Shown here one piece after another: positions 33,971 to 42,613 of a stretch of DNA of 45,131 nucleotides (position 1 is its first letter; every line of letters begins with the position of its first letter). The stretch lies in assembly GCA_900769875.1 (NCBI GenBank), contig CAAGII010000058.1:1-45131 (forward strand), given 5' to 3'. The stretch comes from Clostridia bacterium (GTDB lineage: Bacteria > Bacillota > Clostridia > Christensenellales > Aristaeellaceae). A program made the translations under genes and the position numbers. The notes under the pieces are model-generated. The model was given only the letters and a program-made list of their open reading frames with translations. It had not been told where the DNA came from and made no database searches.

Positions 33971-36415
33971 ATGAAATTCGGTCATTTTGACGATCAGGCG
34001 CGCGAGTATGTCATCGACACACCGCGTACGCCTTATCCCTGGATCAACTACCTTGGATGCGAGAAGTTCTTTGGCATCATCAGCAATACGGCCGGCGGCT
34101 ACTGCTTCTACCGTGACGCGAGGCTGCGCCGCATTACCCGCTACCGTTACAACAACGTGCCGGTGGACGACGGCGGCCGCTACTTCTATATCAAGGATGG
34201 CGACACGGTGTGGAATCCCGGCTGGAAGCCCACCAAAACCGAGCTGGACAGCTACAGCTGCCGCCACGGCATGGGCTACACCATCATCACCGGCGAAAAG
34301 AACGGCGTGACCGCCAGCCAGCTCTCCTTTGTGCCGATGGGCGAGAACGCCGAGGTGCACCAGATTTCGCTGACCAACCGTACCGACGCTGTGAAGGAGC
34401 TGATCCTGACCAGCTTTGTGGAGTTCTGCCTGTGGAACGCGTCGGATGATATGCTCAACTTCCAGCGCAACTTCTCTACGGGCGAGGTCGAGGTGGAGGA
34501 TGGCGTCATCTACCACAAGACCGAGTACCGCGAGCGCCGCGACCACTATGCCTTCTATGGCGTGAACACGCCCATCGACGGCTTTGATACCGATATGGAG
34601 AGCTTCCTTGGCCTGTACAACGGCTTTGACAAGCCGCAGGCGGTCACCACGGGCGTGATGAAGAACTCCATGGCCTCCGGCTGGCAGCCCATGGCGGCGC
34701 ATCAGATCAAGGTGACCCTCCAGCCCGGCGAGTGCAGGCGCTTCAACTTCGTGCTTGGCTATGTCGAGCTGCCCGCTGAGGAAAAGTGGGAAAAGCCCGG
34801 CGTGATCAACAAGGCACCCGCAAAGGCGATACTTGCCCGCCTGTCGGACGATGCGCAGATTGCCGCTGCCTTCGCCGCCCTCAAGGCGCACTGGGACAAC
34901 CTGCTTTCCGCCTATACTCTCAAAACGCCCGACGAGAAGCTGGGCCGCATGGTCAACATCTGGAATCCCTACCAGTGCATGGTGACATTCAACATGAGCC
35001 GCTCCACCTCCATGTTCGAGAGCGGCGTCGGCCGCGGCATGGGCTTCCGCGATTCCTCGCAGGATCTGCTGGGCTTCGTGCATCAGATTCCCGAGCGCGC
35101 GCGTGAGCGCATTCTGGATATCGCCGCGACCCAGTTCCACGACGGCGGCTGCTATCATCAGTATCAGCCCCTCACCAAGAAGGGCAACAACGATATCGGC
35201 GGCGGATTCAACGACGATCCGCTGTGGCTGATTGCGGGCACAGCCGCCTACATCAAGGAAACGGGCGACTTCGCCATTCTCGACGAAATGACGCCCTATG
35301 ACTGCAACAGGGACGACTGCGGCACGCTGCTGGAGCATCTGGAGAACAGCTTCTACCATGTCGTCAACAACCGCGGCCCGCATGGCCTGCCGCTGATCGG
35401 CCGCGCTGACTGGAACGACTGCCTGAACCTGAACTGCTTCTCCGATACGCCCGACGAGAGCTTCCAGACCTATGCCAACCCCAACGCGCCTGACGAGCGC
35501 GTGGCGGAATCGGTGCTGATCGCCGGCATGTTCGTGGCCATTGGCCCCGAGCTTGTCGCGCTGGAGCGCCGCTTTGGCCATACCGACAAGGCGGACAAGG
35601 CTCAGCAGGCGATTGACGACATGGAGCAGGCCATCCTCAGGGATGGCTGGGATGGCGAATGGTTTGTCCGCGCCTACGACGCCATGGGCAACAAGGTTGG
35701 CAGCCACGAGTGCGAGGACGGCAAGATCTACATCGAGAGCCAGGGCTACTGCGTCATGGGCGGCGTCGGCGTGAAGGACGGCAAGGCTGCCATGGCGCTG
35801 GAAAGCGTTCATAAGTATCTGGAGACGGAGCACGGCATTGTGCTGCTTCAGCCCGCGTACAAGGAATACCATGTCGAGCTGGGCGAGGTATCCAGCTATC
35901 CCGGCGGCTACAAGGAGAATGCCGGTATCTTCTGCCACAACAACCCGTGGATCATTGCAGCCGAGACGGTGCTGGGTCATGGCGACCGCGCGTTTGATCT
36001 GTACAGCCGCATTGCTCCCGCCTACCGCGAGGAGATCAGCGAGCTGCACAAGATGGAGCCCTATGTGTACAGCCAGATGATCGCCGGTAAGGACGCGAAG
36101 AACTTCGGTCAGGCCAAGAACAGCTGGCTGACCGGTACCGCCGCGTGGAACTTCTATGTGATCAGCAACTACATTCTGGGCGTGAAGCCGGATTGGGATG
36201 GTCTGCGCATTGATCCCTGCGTACCCCACACCTGGGACAGCTATGAGGTCACCCGCCGCTTCCGTGGCGCGATGTACCATATCGCCATCCGCAATCCCGA
36301 GCATGTCTGCCGCGGCGTGAAGAGCGTGACGGTGGACGGTCAGGCGCTGGTCGGCAATGTGCTGCCGGTGTTTGGCGACGGCAGGCAGCATGAGGTCGAG
36401 GTCGTGCTGGGCTGA
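33971..36415 (+). CDS. GH94 phosphorylase, probably cellobiose phosphorylase
   Basis: An 814-residue intracellular enzyme that splits a beta-glucoside with phosphate into alpha-glucose-1-phosphate and a sugar. The size equals clostridial cellobiose phosphorylases (about 810). The N-terminal beta-sandwich begins KFGHFDDQAREYVIDTPRTPYPWINYLG; the catalytic (alpha/alpha)6 barrel has RDSSQDLLGFVHQ, the GGGFNDDPLWLI block with the general-acid Asp, and RADWNDCLNLN. This text fits cellobiose better than chitobiose or cellodextrin members, but specificity is not certain. GGGGAGG lies 8 nt before ATG 33971. It is monocistronic, with a strong terminator. Confidence 0.9.
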   Translation: MKFGHFDDQAREYVIDTPRTPYPWINYLGCEKFFGIISNTAGGYCFYRDARLRRITRYRYNNVPVDDGGRYFYIKDGDTVWNPGWKPTKTELDSYSCRHGMGYTIITGEKNGVTASQLSFVPMGENAEVHQISLTNRTDAVKELILTSFVEFCLWNASDDMLNFQRNFSTGEVEVEDGVIYHKTEYRERRDHYAFYGVNTPIDGFDTDMESFLGLYNGFDKPQAVTTGVMKNSMASGWQPMAAHQIKVTLQPGECRRFNFVLGYVELPAEEKWEKPGVINKAPAKAILARLSDDAQIAAAFAALKAHWDNLLSAYTLKTPDEKLGRMVNIWNPYQCMVTFNMSRSTSMFESGVGRGMGFRDSSQDLLGFVHQIPERARERILDIAATQFHDGGCYHQYQPLTKKGNNDIGGGFNDDPLWLIAGTAAYIKETGDFAILDEMTPYDCNRDDCGTLLEHLENSFYHVVNNRGPHGLPLIGRADWNDCLNLNCFSDTPDESFQTYANPNAPDERVAESVLIAGMFVAIGPELVALERRFGHTDKADKAQQAIDDMEQAILRDGWDGEWFVRAYDAMGNKVGSHECEDGKIYIESQGYCVMGGVGVKDGKAAMALESVHKYLETEHGIVLLQPAYKEYHVELGEVSSYPGGYKENAGIFCHNNPWIIAAETVLGHGDRAFDLYSRIAPAYREEISELHKMEPYVYSQMIAGKDAKNFGQAKNSWLTGTAAWNFYVISNYILGVKPDWDGLRIDPCVPHTWDSYEVTRRFRGAMYHIAIRNPEHVCRGVKSVTVDGQALVGNVLPVFGDGRQHEVEVVLG

Positions 36416-36440
36416 ACGGTCTGAACAGAACAACCATATG

Positions 36441-36476
36441 CGCTGCTGCGGGCGAAAGCCTGCGGCAGCGTTTTTT
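36441..36476 (+). terminator. Terminator of the GH94 gene
   Basis: CGCTGCTGCGGGC-gaaa-GCCTGCGGCAGCG hairpin followed by TTTTTT. Confidence 0.92.
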
Positions 36477-36521
36477 CGGCGCGCGGAACAGCTCCGGAGG
36501 AAGCGCTGCGGCCGCCAGGTT

Positions 36522-36650
36522 GTGAAAAAGGCATGCAAAAAGGGCCGCCGCAGGGGGCATTCCGGTAAGACAGGTTTGCTCATCGCATTGTCTGGCATAT
36601 TTGGATTGCTTATTGTACAGGATTTCGTATTGTGGGTGGTTATTGCGTAA
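36522..36650 (+). CDS. Possible 42-aa membrane peptide
   Basis: From GTG 36522 to TAA: a basic start (KKACKKGRRRGHSGK) and a hydrophobic part of about 25 residues (TGLLIALSGIFGLLIVQ). No good ribosome site at the right spacing; the nearest, GGAGGAAG, is about 20 nt upstream. It is the only protein-like frame in the gap before the CRISPR locus. Confidence 0.25.
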   Translation: MKKACKKGRRRGHSGKTGLLIALSGIFGLLIVQDFVLWVVIA

Positions 36651-36696
36651 CCAGTTAATCCTATCATGCAAGCCGGTATACTCGACATATACACGA

Positions 36697-36725
36697 AGGC
36701 TGGGATGCATTGCGCATCTCAGCCT
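36697..36725. terminator. Hairpin at the 3' side of the crRNA-like gene
   Basis: AGGCTGGGATG / CATCTCAGCCT, 10 of 11 pairs, loop CATTGCG. On the minus strand it lies 28 nt after the repeat-like element and could end or protect that RNA. The T-rich flank (TCCTTCTTT) is on the plus strand. Confidence 0.5.
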
Positions 36726-36791
36726 CCTTCTTTGGGAAAATATATCTTATGACATTTCAATCCACGCATCGAACACGATGATTGATGCGAC
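36726..36791 (-). ncRNA. Candidate crRNA-like regulatory RNA (CreR-like) upstream of cas3
   Basis: Minus strand. 36791-36754 is a solitary, degenerate I-C-type repeat: it starts GTCGCATC, has stem CGCATC / GATGCG around a 13-nt loop, and ends in TGGATTGAAAT, identical to the last 11 nt of the array repeats, the part that becomes the crRNA 5' handle in type I-C. The following spacer starts GTCATAAGATATATTTT and matches 36834-36850, upstream of the cas promoter: 10 of the first 11 and 14 of the first 17 bases, with a TTC PAM directly before the match. Its own promoter places the transcript start at the first repeat base. A hairpin at 36697-36725 may end the RNA. Partial match would allow Cascade binding without efficient cutting. 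Role inferred. Confidence 0.75.
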
Positions 36792-36796
36792 AGCTT

Positions 36797-36825
36797 ATTA
36801 TAACAGGAATCGCACAGAATTTCAA
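36797..36825 (-). promoter_or_regulatory. Promoter of the crRNA-like RNA
   Basis: Minus strand TTGAAA (36820-36825), 17-bp spacer, TATAAT (36797-36802). Position +1 falls at 36790-36791, the first base of the repeat-like element. Confidence 0.8.
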
Positions 36826-36830
36826 TACCA

Positions 36831-36867
36831 TTCGTAATAAGATAAGTTTTATCACCAATTTCGCTTG
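36831..36867 (+). promoter_or_regulatory. Candidate Cascade target site: TTC PAM and partial protospacer
   Basis: TTC (36831-36833) followed by GTAATAAGATAAGTTTT, which matches the start of the crRNA-like spacer except at positions 3, 12 and 13. A 34-nt protospacer would end at 36867, inside the -35 box of the cas promoter (36865-36870). Confidence 0.7.
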
Positions 36868-36893
36868 ACAAAATGTCCCCCATACACTAGAAT
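36865..36893 (+). promoter_or_regulatory. Promoter of the cas operon
   Basis: TTGACA (36865-36870), 17-bp spacer, TAGAAT (36888-36893); about 45 nt leader to cas3. Confidence 0.85.
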
Positions 36894-36943
36894 ATTTGTG
36901 ACAGATATATCCGGCGCGTTTATCAACCATACTGGGGGAAAAT

Positions 36944-39310
36944 ATGCATACAGCACATATAGCCATTGATCCACAAACAAAGGAATGTCGCATTCAGACT
37001 TGTACGGAGCATTCACGTTCTGTCGCTAATTTGACAAGAGGAATTCTTGTCCCTTGTGGGTTGGGCTCAACGGGGTATCTTGCAGGATTGTTGCACGACT
37101 GCGGTAAGTTCACAGATGAATTCGATGAGTACATCACGAAAGCAAGTAACAACGAACCCGTTCACAGGGGTAGTGTGATCCACACATTCGCCGGTGTGCG
37201 ATGTATCATGGAGTTGTTTCATTCTCTACCCGAGCAGTCTATGGAAAATATTGTGGCCGAGGTCATTGCCATTTGCATCGGCAGTCATCACGGCTTGATT
37301 GATCTATGGAACGAGCGGCATGAAAGCGGCTTTGATCATCGGCTGAAGCAGCAACCAGCCTATGACCGTCGGGCGATCACGTCCTTTTATGAAGAATGTG
37401 CGGCCAAAGACGAAATCATACAGCTTTTCGGTGAGGCGAAGAAGGAGATCACCGCTTATTTTCAGCGAAGGATCCACGCGTATGTCAGAAGTGAAAAGGA
37501 ATGTTGCTATGCTCTGGGGCTGCTGGCGCGTCTGATCACCTCAGCCATCGTCGAAGCAGACAGAACCGACACCCGATGCTTTATGGACAACCTCTCCCTT
37601 CCACAGAACAACCCGCCTGACTGGGCAGAATGTGCCGCGCGGGTTAATGCACACATTGCTTCCTTTCCACAGGAGAAACCCATCCAGTTGGCTCGCAGAG
37701 CTTTTTCCGACTGCTGTGCCGAGGCTGCAAAGAACGCCCCCGGGCTTTACCGGCTCGACCTGCCCACTGGCGGTGGCAAAACGCTGGCAGCCTTGCGTTT
37801 TGCTGTGCTTCATGCTGAAAAGAACAAGCTGCGCAGGATTTTTTATGTTGCCCCATTCCTTTCCATCATCGAGCAGAATGCCGATGTGATCAAGTCGGCG
37901 GTGGGTGACAGCATTCCTGTGCTGGAGCATCATTCCAATCTGGTACAGGAAGAAGCAACGACGGAGCAGGTGGCGCAAACGGAATATTTACAGGAAACAT
38001 GGGATGCCCCCATGATCATCACTACCTTTGTACAACTGCTGAACACACTGTTTAGTGGCAAAATGTCCTCGGTACGACGTTTCCATGCATTATGTGAAAG
38101 CGTCATCATCATTGATGAAGTGCAGTCCCTGCCACCCAGGATGCTTTCCATGTTCAACTGCGCGATCAATTTCCTGGTCAGATGCTGCAAAGCCACAGTG
38201 GTGCTTTGCTCCGCGACACAGCCGGCTTTCGACAAAGCAGAACGCAAGATGCTCCCCTGTGAGCCGCTAATCAACGATGAGATGTTCAAGCAATATGCGC
38301 CGCTTTTCCAACGGACGAAGATTCAGGATGCCGGTTTCTTTTCCATGGCGGAGCTTGCCGACCTTGCACTCAAAACGCTTGAATCCACCAACAGTCTGCT
38401 GATGGTTTGCAATACCAAGCGCGAGGCCGCGGATATGTTTTGCGCGCTGGCTGAAGTAACAGACGCAAAGCTTTTCCACCTATCCGCCGGAATGTGCATG
38501 GCACACCGCAAAAAGGTGCTGAACGATATACAGGCAGCTTTGGATGGTAAGGAAAAGCTGATTTGCGTATCCACTCAATTGATCGAGGCTGGCGTGGACA
38601 TCAGCTTCGGTTCAGTGATTCGTCTGGCCGCCGGGCTGGACAGCATTGTGCAATCTGCCGGGCGGTGCAATCGACATGGCGAACACACGCAGCCGCAGCC
38701 TGTACGCATTTGTACGCTGAAAGACGAAAAGCTGGGGCCGCTGAAAGAGATCAGTGAGGCACAAGCTGCCTTGACAAAGCTGTTGGTGCAATATCACCAG
38801 CATCCGGCATACTACGATCACAACCTTGCCTCTGATGCAGCTGTACGTGACTATTATACGGCCCTGTATGTCGATATGCCGAAGCGTGCACAGGATTATT
38901 ACGTCAACGAACAATACCTTTTTGAGCTGCTTTCGACTAATAGGCAGTTTTGCCTAAATTCTTCGGCCCATTATCAACTCAATCAGGCTTTCCGCACAGC
39001 TGGGGAGTGGTTCGAAGTGTTTGACAGCGCCAGCGAAAGCATCCTCGTTCCCTATAGGGAAGGAAAGGAAATCATCGACCAACTGCCAGAGGAAAAGCGC
39101 CAATACGCCCTTTCCGATATAGCCGCGCTGCTGGAAATAGCAAAACCCTACACCATCTCTGTGACCGCCAGACAAATCGAACAGATGCAAAAGAAAGGTA
39201 TGCTGTTCACACGGCTGAACGGCAGCATCCATGTTCTGAACGACTGCTATTACGACAACAATATCGGCATAAAGGAGGGAAATGATCTGTGCAGCACCCT
39301 AATATTGTAG
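36944..39310 (+). CDS. cas3: Cas3 HD nuclease-helicase (type I-C)
   Basis: A 788-residue effector that degrades target DNA after recruitment by Cascade. The N-terminal HD nuclease has H23 (TEHSRSV), H51-D52 (LLHDCGKF), H80 and H115-H116 (IGSHHGL) for metal binding. The SF2 helicase has Walker A DLPTGGGKT (near 272-280), Walker B IIDEVQSLP (DEVQ near 391), motif III LCSATQPAF, and motif VI QSAGRCNRHG (near 570). All motifs are intact. ATG 36944 is preceded by GGGGGA. The 3' end overlaps the start of cas5 by 22 nt. Confidence 0.97.
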   Translation: MHTAHIAIDPQTKECRIQTCTEHSRSVANLTRGILVPCGLGSTGYLAGLLHDCGKFTDEFDEYITKASNNEPVHRGSVIHTFAGVRCIMELFHSLPEQSMENIVAEVIAICIGSHHGLIDLWNERHESGFDHRLKQQPAYDRRAITSFYEECAAKDEIIQLFGEAKKEITAYFQRRIHAYVRSEKECCYALGLLARLITSAIVEADRTDTRCFMDNLSLPQNNPPDWAECAARVNAHIASFPQEKPIQLARRAFSDCCAEAAKNAPGLYRLDLPTGGGKTLAALRFAVLHAEKNKLRRIFYVAPFLSIIEQNADVIKSAVGDSIPVLEHHSNLVQEEATTEQVAQTEYLQETWDAPMIITTFVQLLNTLFSGKMSSVRRFHALCESVIIIDEVQSLPPRMLSMFNCAINFLVRCCKATVVLCSATQPAFDKAERKMLPCEPLINDEMFKQYAPLFQRTKIQDAGFFSMAELADLALKTLESTNSLLMVCNTKREAADMFCALAEVTDAKLFHLSAGMCMAHRKKVLNDIQAALDGKEKLICVSTQLIEAGVDISFGSVIRLAAGLDSIVQSAGRCNRHGEHTQPQPVRICTLKDEKLGPLKEISEAQAALTKLLVQYHQHPAYYDHNLASDAAVRDYYTALYVDMPKRAQDYYVNEQYLFELLSTNRQFCLNSSAHYQLNQAFRTAGEWFEVFDSASESILVPYREGKEIIDQLPEEKRQYALSDIAALLEIAKPYTISVTARQIEQMQKKGMLFTRLNGSIHVLNDCYYDNNIGIKEGNDLCSTLIL

Positions 39311-40008
39311 AATTCGAGGTCTACGGGCCGTATGCGCTGTTCTCTGATCCGCTGATGCGCGTGGGCGGTGAGAAAAACAGCTACCAGGTGCCTACATACG
39401 AGGCATTGAAAGGTGTTTTGTCTTCAGTTTACTGGAAACCCACCATCATCTGGTACATTGATGAAGTGCGCATCATGAACCGCATCCAGACGGAGGTCAA
39501 GAGCATCCGTCCCATCAAGTACAACGGCGGCAACGACCTGGCATATTACACCTACCTAAAGGACTGCCGCTACCAGGTGCGCGCCCATTTCGAGTGGAAC
39601 ATGAACCGTCCTGAACTGGCGGGGGACCGGAACGAAAACAAACATCACGAGATCGCCAAAAAGATGATCCGCCGCGGTGGACGACGGGATGTGTTCCTTG
39701 GCACTCGCGAGTGCCAGGCCTATGTGGAGCCTTGCGTGTTCGGTGAGGGAGCGGGCTATTATGACGATCTGCCACAGCTTTCCTTCGGTGTGATGGTCCA
39801 TGGCATAACCTATGCTGATGAGGCTTACTCCGAGGACACTGCAGGAAAAATGACTGTCAATCTCTGGCGGCCAGTAATGGAGAAGGGGATCATCAAATTC
39901 GTCCGGCCGGAAGAGTGTCCCATGCACAAGCCCATCAAAGCCATGAGCATGAAAACCTTTGGCGAGGGCAATTTCTCCGGCTTGCGTGAATACGGGGAGG
40001 TGACTTGA
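39289..40008 (+). CDS. cas5: Cas5 (Cas5d/I-C), crRNA-processing subunit
   Basis: A 239-residue RAMP protein. In type I-C, which lacks Cas6, Cas5 cuts the repeat to make the 11-nt handle and then stays as the foot of Cascade. The N-terminus EFEVYGPYALFSDPLMRVGGEKNSYQVPTYEALKGVL is typical, and NENKHHEIAKKM carries the Lys-His pair expected for the nuclease site. The GTG at 39289 has AAAGGAGGGA before it, inside the end of cas3, so translation is coupled. Its TGA overlaps the cas8c ATG (TGATG). Confidence 0.95.
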   Translation: MQHPNIVEFEVYGPYALFSDPLMRVGGEKNSYQVPTYEALKGVLSSVYWKPTIIWYIDEVRIMNRIQTEVKSIRPIKYNGGNDLAYYTYLKDCRYQVRAHFEWNMNRPELAGDRNENKHHEIAKKMIRRGGRRDVFLGTRECQAYVEPCVFGEGAGYYDDLPQLSFGVMVHGITYADEAYSEDTAGKMTVNLWRPVMEKGIIKFVRPEECPMHKPIKAMSMKTFGEGNFSGLREYGEVT

Positions 40009-41789
40009 TGGGACTTTTGCAAAAGGCGCTGGAAACCTACGAAGCCATGGAAGGCCTTGTTGGCATCTATGAAGAAGGCAAGGAAGAACCCCTGGCACCC
40101 ATCGGCCACATCGTAACCAAGGCGCAGATCGAAGTCACCATCAATGCTGATGGAGAGTTCAAAGGAGCAAAGCTTGCTGATAAGGACAAGAAGATCATCA
40201 TTCCTGTAACGGAGGAGTCCTCTGGCCGCACAAGCAGCCCTGCCGCCCACCCGCTTTGTGAGCAACTGGGCTACCTGCTGGGAGATGATGAGGGCAAGTT
40301 CGACCTGTACATCAACAACCTCACGCAATGGTGCCAGTCGGCATATGCGCATCCCAAAGCAAAAGCAGTTCTGGCCTATATCCAGCAGCGCACGCTGCGC
40401 AGCGACCTGATCAACGCCGGAATATCCCTCGACAAAGAAAAAGACATGGTTTGCTGGCGTGTGCTTGGCTTTGGCATTTCAGACCATTCCGCTGTTTGGG
40501 AGGATGTCGACCTGATGAAAGCCTATTCCTCCTACTATCTGTCGCAAAAACAAGGCGAGACCAATCTCTGTATGCTGACGGGTGAGGACACGCACATCAC
40601 ATGGCAGCACCTCAAAGGAGCTTTCTCGCTCAACGGTAATGCGAAGATCATCTCCGCCAATGACTCCTCCAACTTCACCTACCGTGGCCGCTTCACCGAG
40701 CCGGAGGAGGCTGCCTCCATGGGCTACCTTGCCTCACAGAAAGCTCACAACGCCCTCAAGTGGCTCATCAGTACCCAGGGAACGATCCATGGCGGCCGCG
40801 CCTTTGTTTGCTGGAATCCCCAGGGGCGAGCCGTTCCCCAACCCACACAGCCCGTTCAGGATCAGTTTGAGGATGAGAAAGACCTGTTCGATTACCGCAA
40901 CTACTGCCAAGATCTCCGGCGCAAGCTGCAAGGCTATCAGGACAAGTGGCAGCCTGATGATCAGGTGATCATCGCTGCCTTTGATGCGGCCACCACTGGC
41001 CGCTTGGCCATTACCTACTATAACGAAATGCTTGGCTCCGATTTCCTTGACCGCCTGGCTCGTTGGGACGAAACTTGCTGCTGGGCAGACTACTACCACG
41101 GCGTACAATCGCCGCTGTTGTACAACATCATTGCATTCGCTTTCGGTACGCCGCGCGGCGAGAATGGCAAGGTGGAGCCGGACGACAAGCTTATCGCACC
41201 GCAGATGCAGCGCTTGCTGTCTTGCCGCATCGACCAGGCTGCCTTCCCGCTGGATATCATGCAGGCGTTGGTAACCAGAGCTGGCAATCTCCAGATTTAC
41301 ACCAAGACGAACCGCAACAAGCTGCTGTGCATCACCTGCGCAGCTATACGAAAGTACTACATCGACCATAAGAAGGAGGAACTCGAATTGGTACTGGAAC
41401 CCGAACGCAAGGATCGAAGCTATCAATGGGGACGTTTGCTGGCCGTGATGGAGAAGATTGAACGTGATACCTATGACTCGGATGAAAAGCGCGAACCCAA
41501 TGCGATCCGAATGCAGTCCGTATTCGTCAAGCGCCCCGGCTACGCCTTCATGGTCATCATGGAACAACTCAAAAATGCCTATTATCCCCGACTGCACGTT
41601 GGCCTTCGCACAAAATATGAAAGACTGATCAGCGAGATCATGGAGCAACTCCACCTATCTCTCGAAGATTCTGAGGATTACGGCAAGCCCCTGACCGAAA
41701 GCTATCTCCCCGGCTACTACCTGCAAAAGAGCGCGCTTTACACCAAGAAGGAACCCGAAGAAATGGAGGAACATACCGATGAAGTTTGA
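40008..41789 (+). CDS. cas8c: Cas8c (Csd1), large Cascade subunit
   Basis: A 593-residue protein with the Csd1 text of type I-C: VLGFGISDHSAVWEDVDLM-like region, CMLTGEDTHITWQHLKGAF, ISANDSSNFTYRGRF, ASMGYLASQKAHNALKWLI and MLGSDFLDRLARWDETCCWADYY. It recognises the PAM and helps form the R-loop; in I-C an internal start in this gene often makes the small subunit Cas11, and Met codons in the C-terminal third could serve here. ATG 40008 (TGATG overlap with cas5) follows GGGGAGG; TTG 40005 is less likely. Ends 11 nt inside cas7. Confidence 0.95.
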   Translation: MGLLQKALETYEAMEGLVGIYEEGKEEPLAPIGHIVTKAQIEVTINADGEFKGAKLADKDKKIIIPVTEESSGRTSSPAAHPLCEQLGYLLGDDEGKFDLYINNLTQWCQSAYAHPKAKAVLAYIQQRTLRSDLINAGISLDKEKDMVCWRVLGFGISDHSAVWEDVDLMKAYSSYYLSQKQGETNLCMLTGEDTHITWQHLKGAFSLNGNAKIISANDSSNFTYRGRFTEPEEAASMGYLASQKAHNALKWLISTQGTIHGGRAFVCWNPQGRAVPQPTQPVQDQFEDEKDLFDYRNYCQDLRRKLQGYQDKWQPDDQVIIAAFDAATTGRLAITYYNEMLGSDFLDRLARWDETCCWADYYHGVQSPLLYNIIAFAFGTPRGENGKVEPDDKLIAPQMQRLLSCRIDQAAFPLDIMQALVTRAGNLQIYTKTNRNKLLCITCAAIRKYYIDHKKEELELVLEPERKDRSYQWGRLLAVMEKIERDTYDSDEKREPNAIRMQSVFVKRPGYAFMVIMEQLKNAYYPRLHVGLRTKYERLISEIMEQLHLSLEDSEDYGKPLTESYLPGYYLQKSALYTKKEPEEMEEHTDEV

Positions 41790-42612
41790 CAAGAAGATCG
41801 ACTTTGCTGTGCTGCTTTCCGTTACCAATGCCAACCCCAATGGCGATCCTCTCAATGGCAACCGGCCTCGCACGGATTACAAGGGCTATGGTGAGATGTC
41901 CGATGTGTGCATCAAACGCAAAATCCGCAACCGTATGCAGGATATGGGACACGCTGTTTTCGTTCAATCCGATGACCGTGCGGATGATGGGTTCATCAGC
42001 TTGAAGGACCGTGCCAAGTTCCTGGAAAAGATCAAATCGCAAGATGAATTTGCCCACACCGCCTGCGAAAAATGGCTGGACGTGCGTGCCTTCGGCCAGG
42101 TATTTGCCTTCAAAGGCTTTGGATGTGCTTCTGTTGGCGTGCGAGGCCCGGTGTCCATCCATCAGGCCGTCAGCGTTAACCCGGTGGATGCCTATTCCAT
42201 GCAGATTACCAAGAGCGTCAGCGGCGAACGCAAGAATGAGGCCGACCGTGGCAGCGATACCATGGGCATGAAGCACTTTGTACGCTTCGGCCTGTATCAA
42301 GTGAAGGGTTCCATCAATGTCCAGCTGGCCGAAAAGACCGGTTTCTCCCAGGAGGATGCCCTGGTGGTGAAGGAAGCCCTGCGCACCCTGTTTATCAACG
42401 ACGCCTCTGCCGCCCGCCCTGATGGCTCCATGGAAGTGGTGCGGGTGTACTGGTGGGAGCATAACTGCAAGGATGGTCAGTATTCCTCTGCCAAGGTGCA
42501 TCGGCTGTTGAAGGTGATCCCTAAGGTTGATGCGCCCGCCTCCGTGGAGGATTATGACATCCAGCTGGACGAACTGCCCGGCCTTGCCTGCGAAGTGATC
42601 GAGGGCATGTGA
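41779..42612 (+). CDS. cas7: Cas7 (Csd2), Cascade backbone subunit
   Basis: A 277-residue RAMP protein that coats the crRNA spacer. The I-C Csd2 start is clear: DFAVLLSVTNANPNGDPLNGNRPRTD, followed by GYGEMSDVCIKRKIRNRMQD, then CASVGVRGPVSIHQAVSVNPV and TKSVSGE with RGSDTMGMKHFVRFGLYQV. ATG 41779 lies 11 nt before the cas8c stop, behind GGAGG (41765-41769). The stop is 1 nt before the cas4 ATG. Full length for the family. Confidence 0.96.
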   Translation: MKFDKKIDFAVLLSVTNANPNGDPLNGNRPRTDYKGYGEMSDVCIKRKIRNRMQDMGHAVFVQSDDRADDGFISLKDRAKFLEKIKSQDEFAHTACEKWLDVRAFGQVFAFKGFGCASVGVRGPVSIHQAVSVNPVDAYSMQITKSVSGERKNEADRGSDTMGMKHFVRFGLYQVKGSINVQLAEKTGFSQEDALVVKEALRTLFINDASAARPDGSMEVVRVYWWEHNCKDGQYSSAKVHRLLKVIPKVDAPASVEDYDIQLDELPGLACEVIEGM

Positions 42613-42613
42613 T

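Noticed and set aside
33917..36694. Long minus-strand frame of 925 codons opposite the GH94 gene
   Set aside because: Same effect: codon bias of the GH94 gene keeps the antisense frame open. No ribosome site or family motif.
36834..36944. CreTA-type toxin gene guarded by the crRNA-like RNA
   Set aside because: The matched site lies upstream of the cas3 promoter, and nothing but the leader and cas3 follows it; regulation of cas is the simpler reading.
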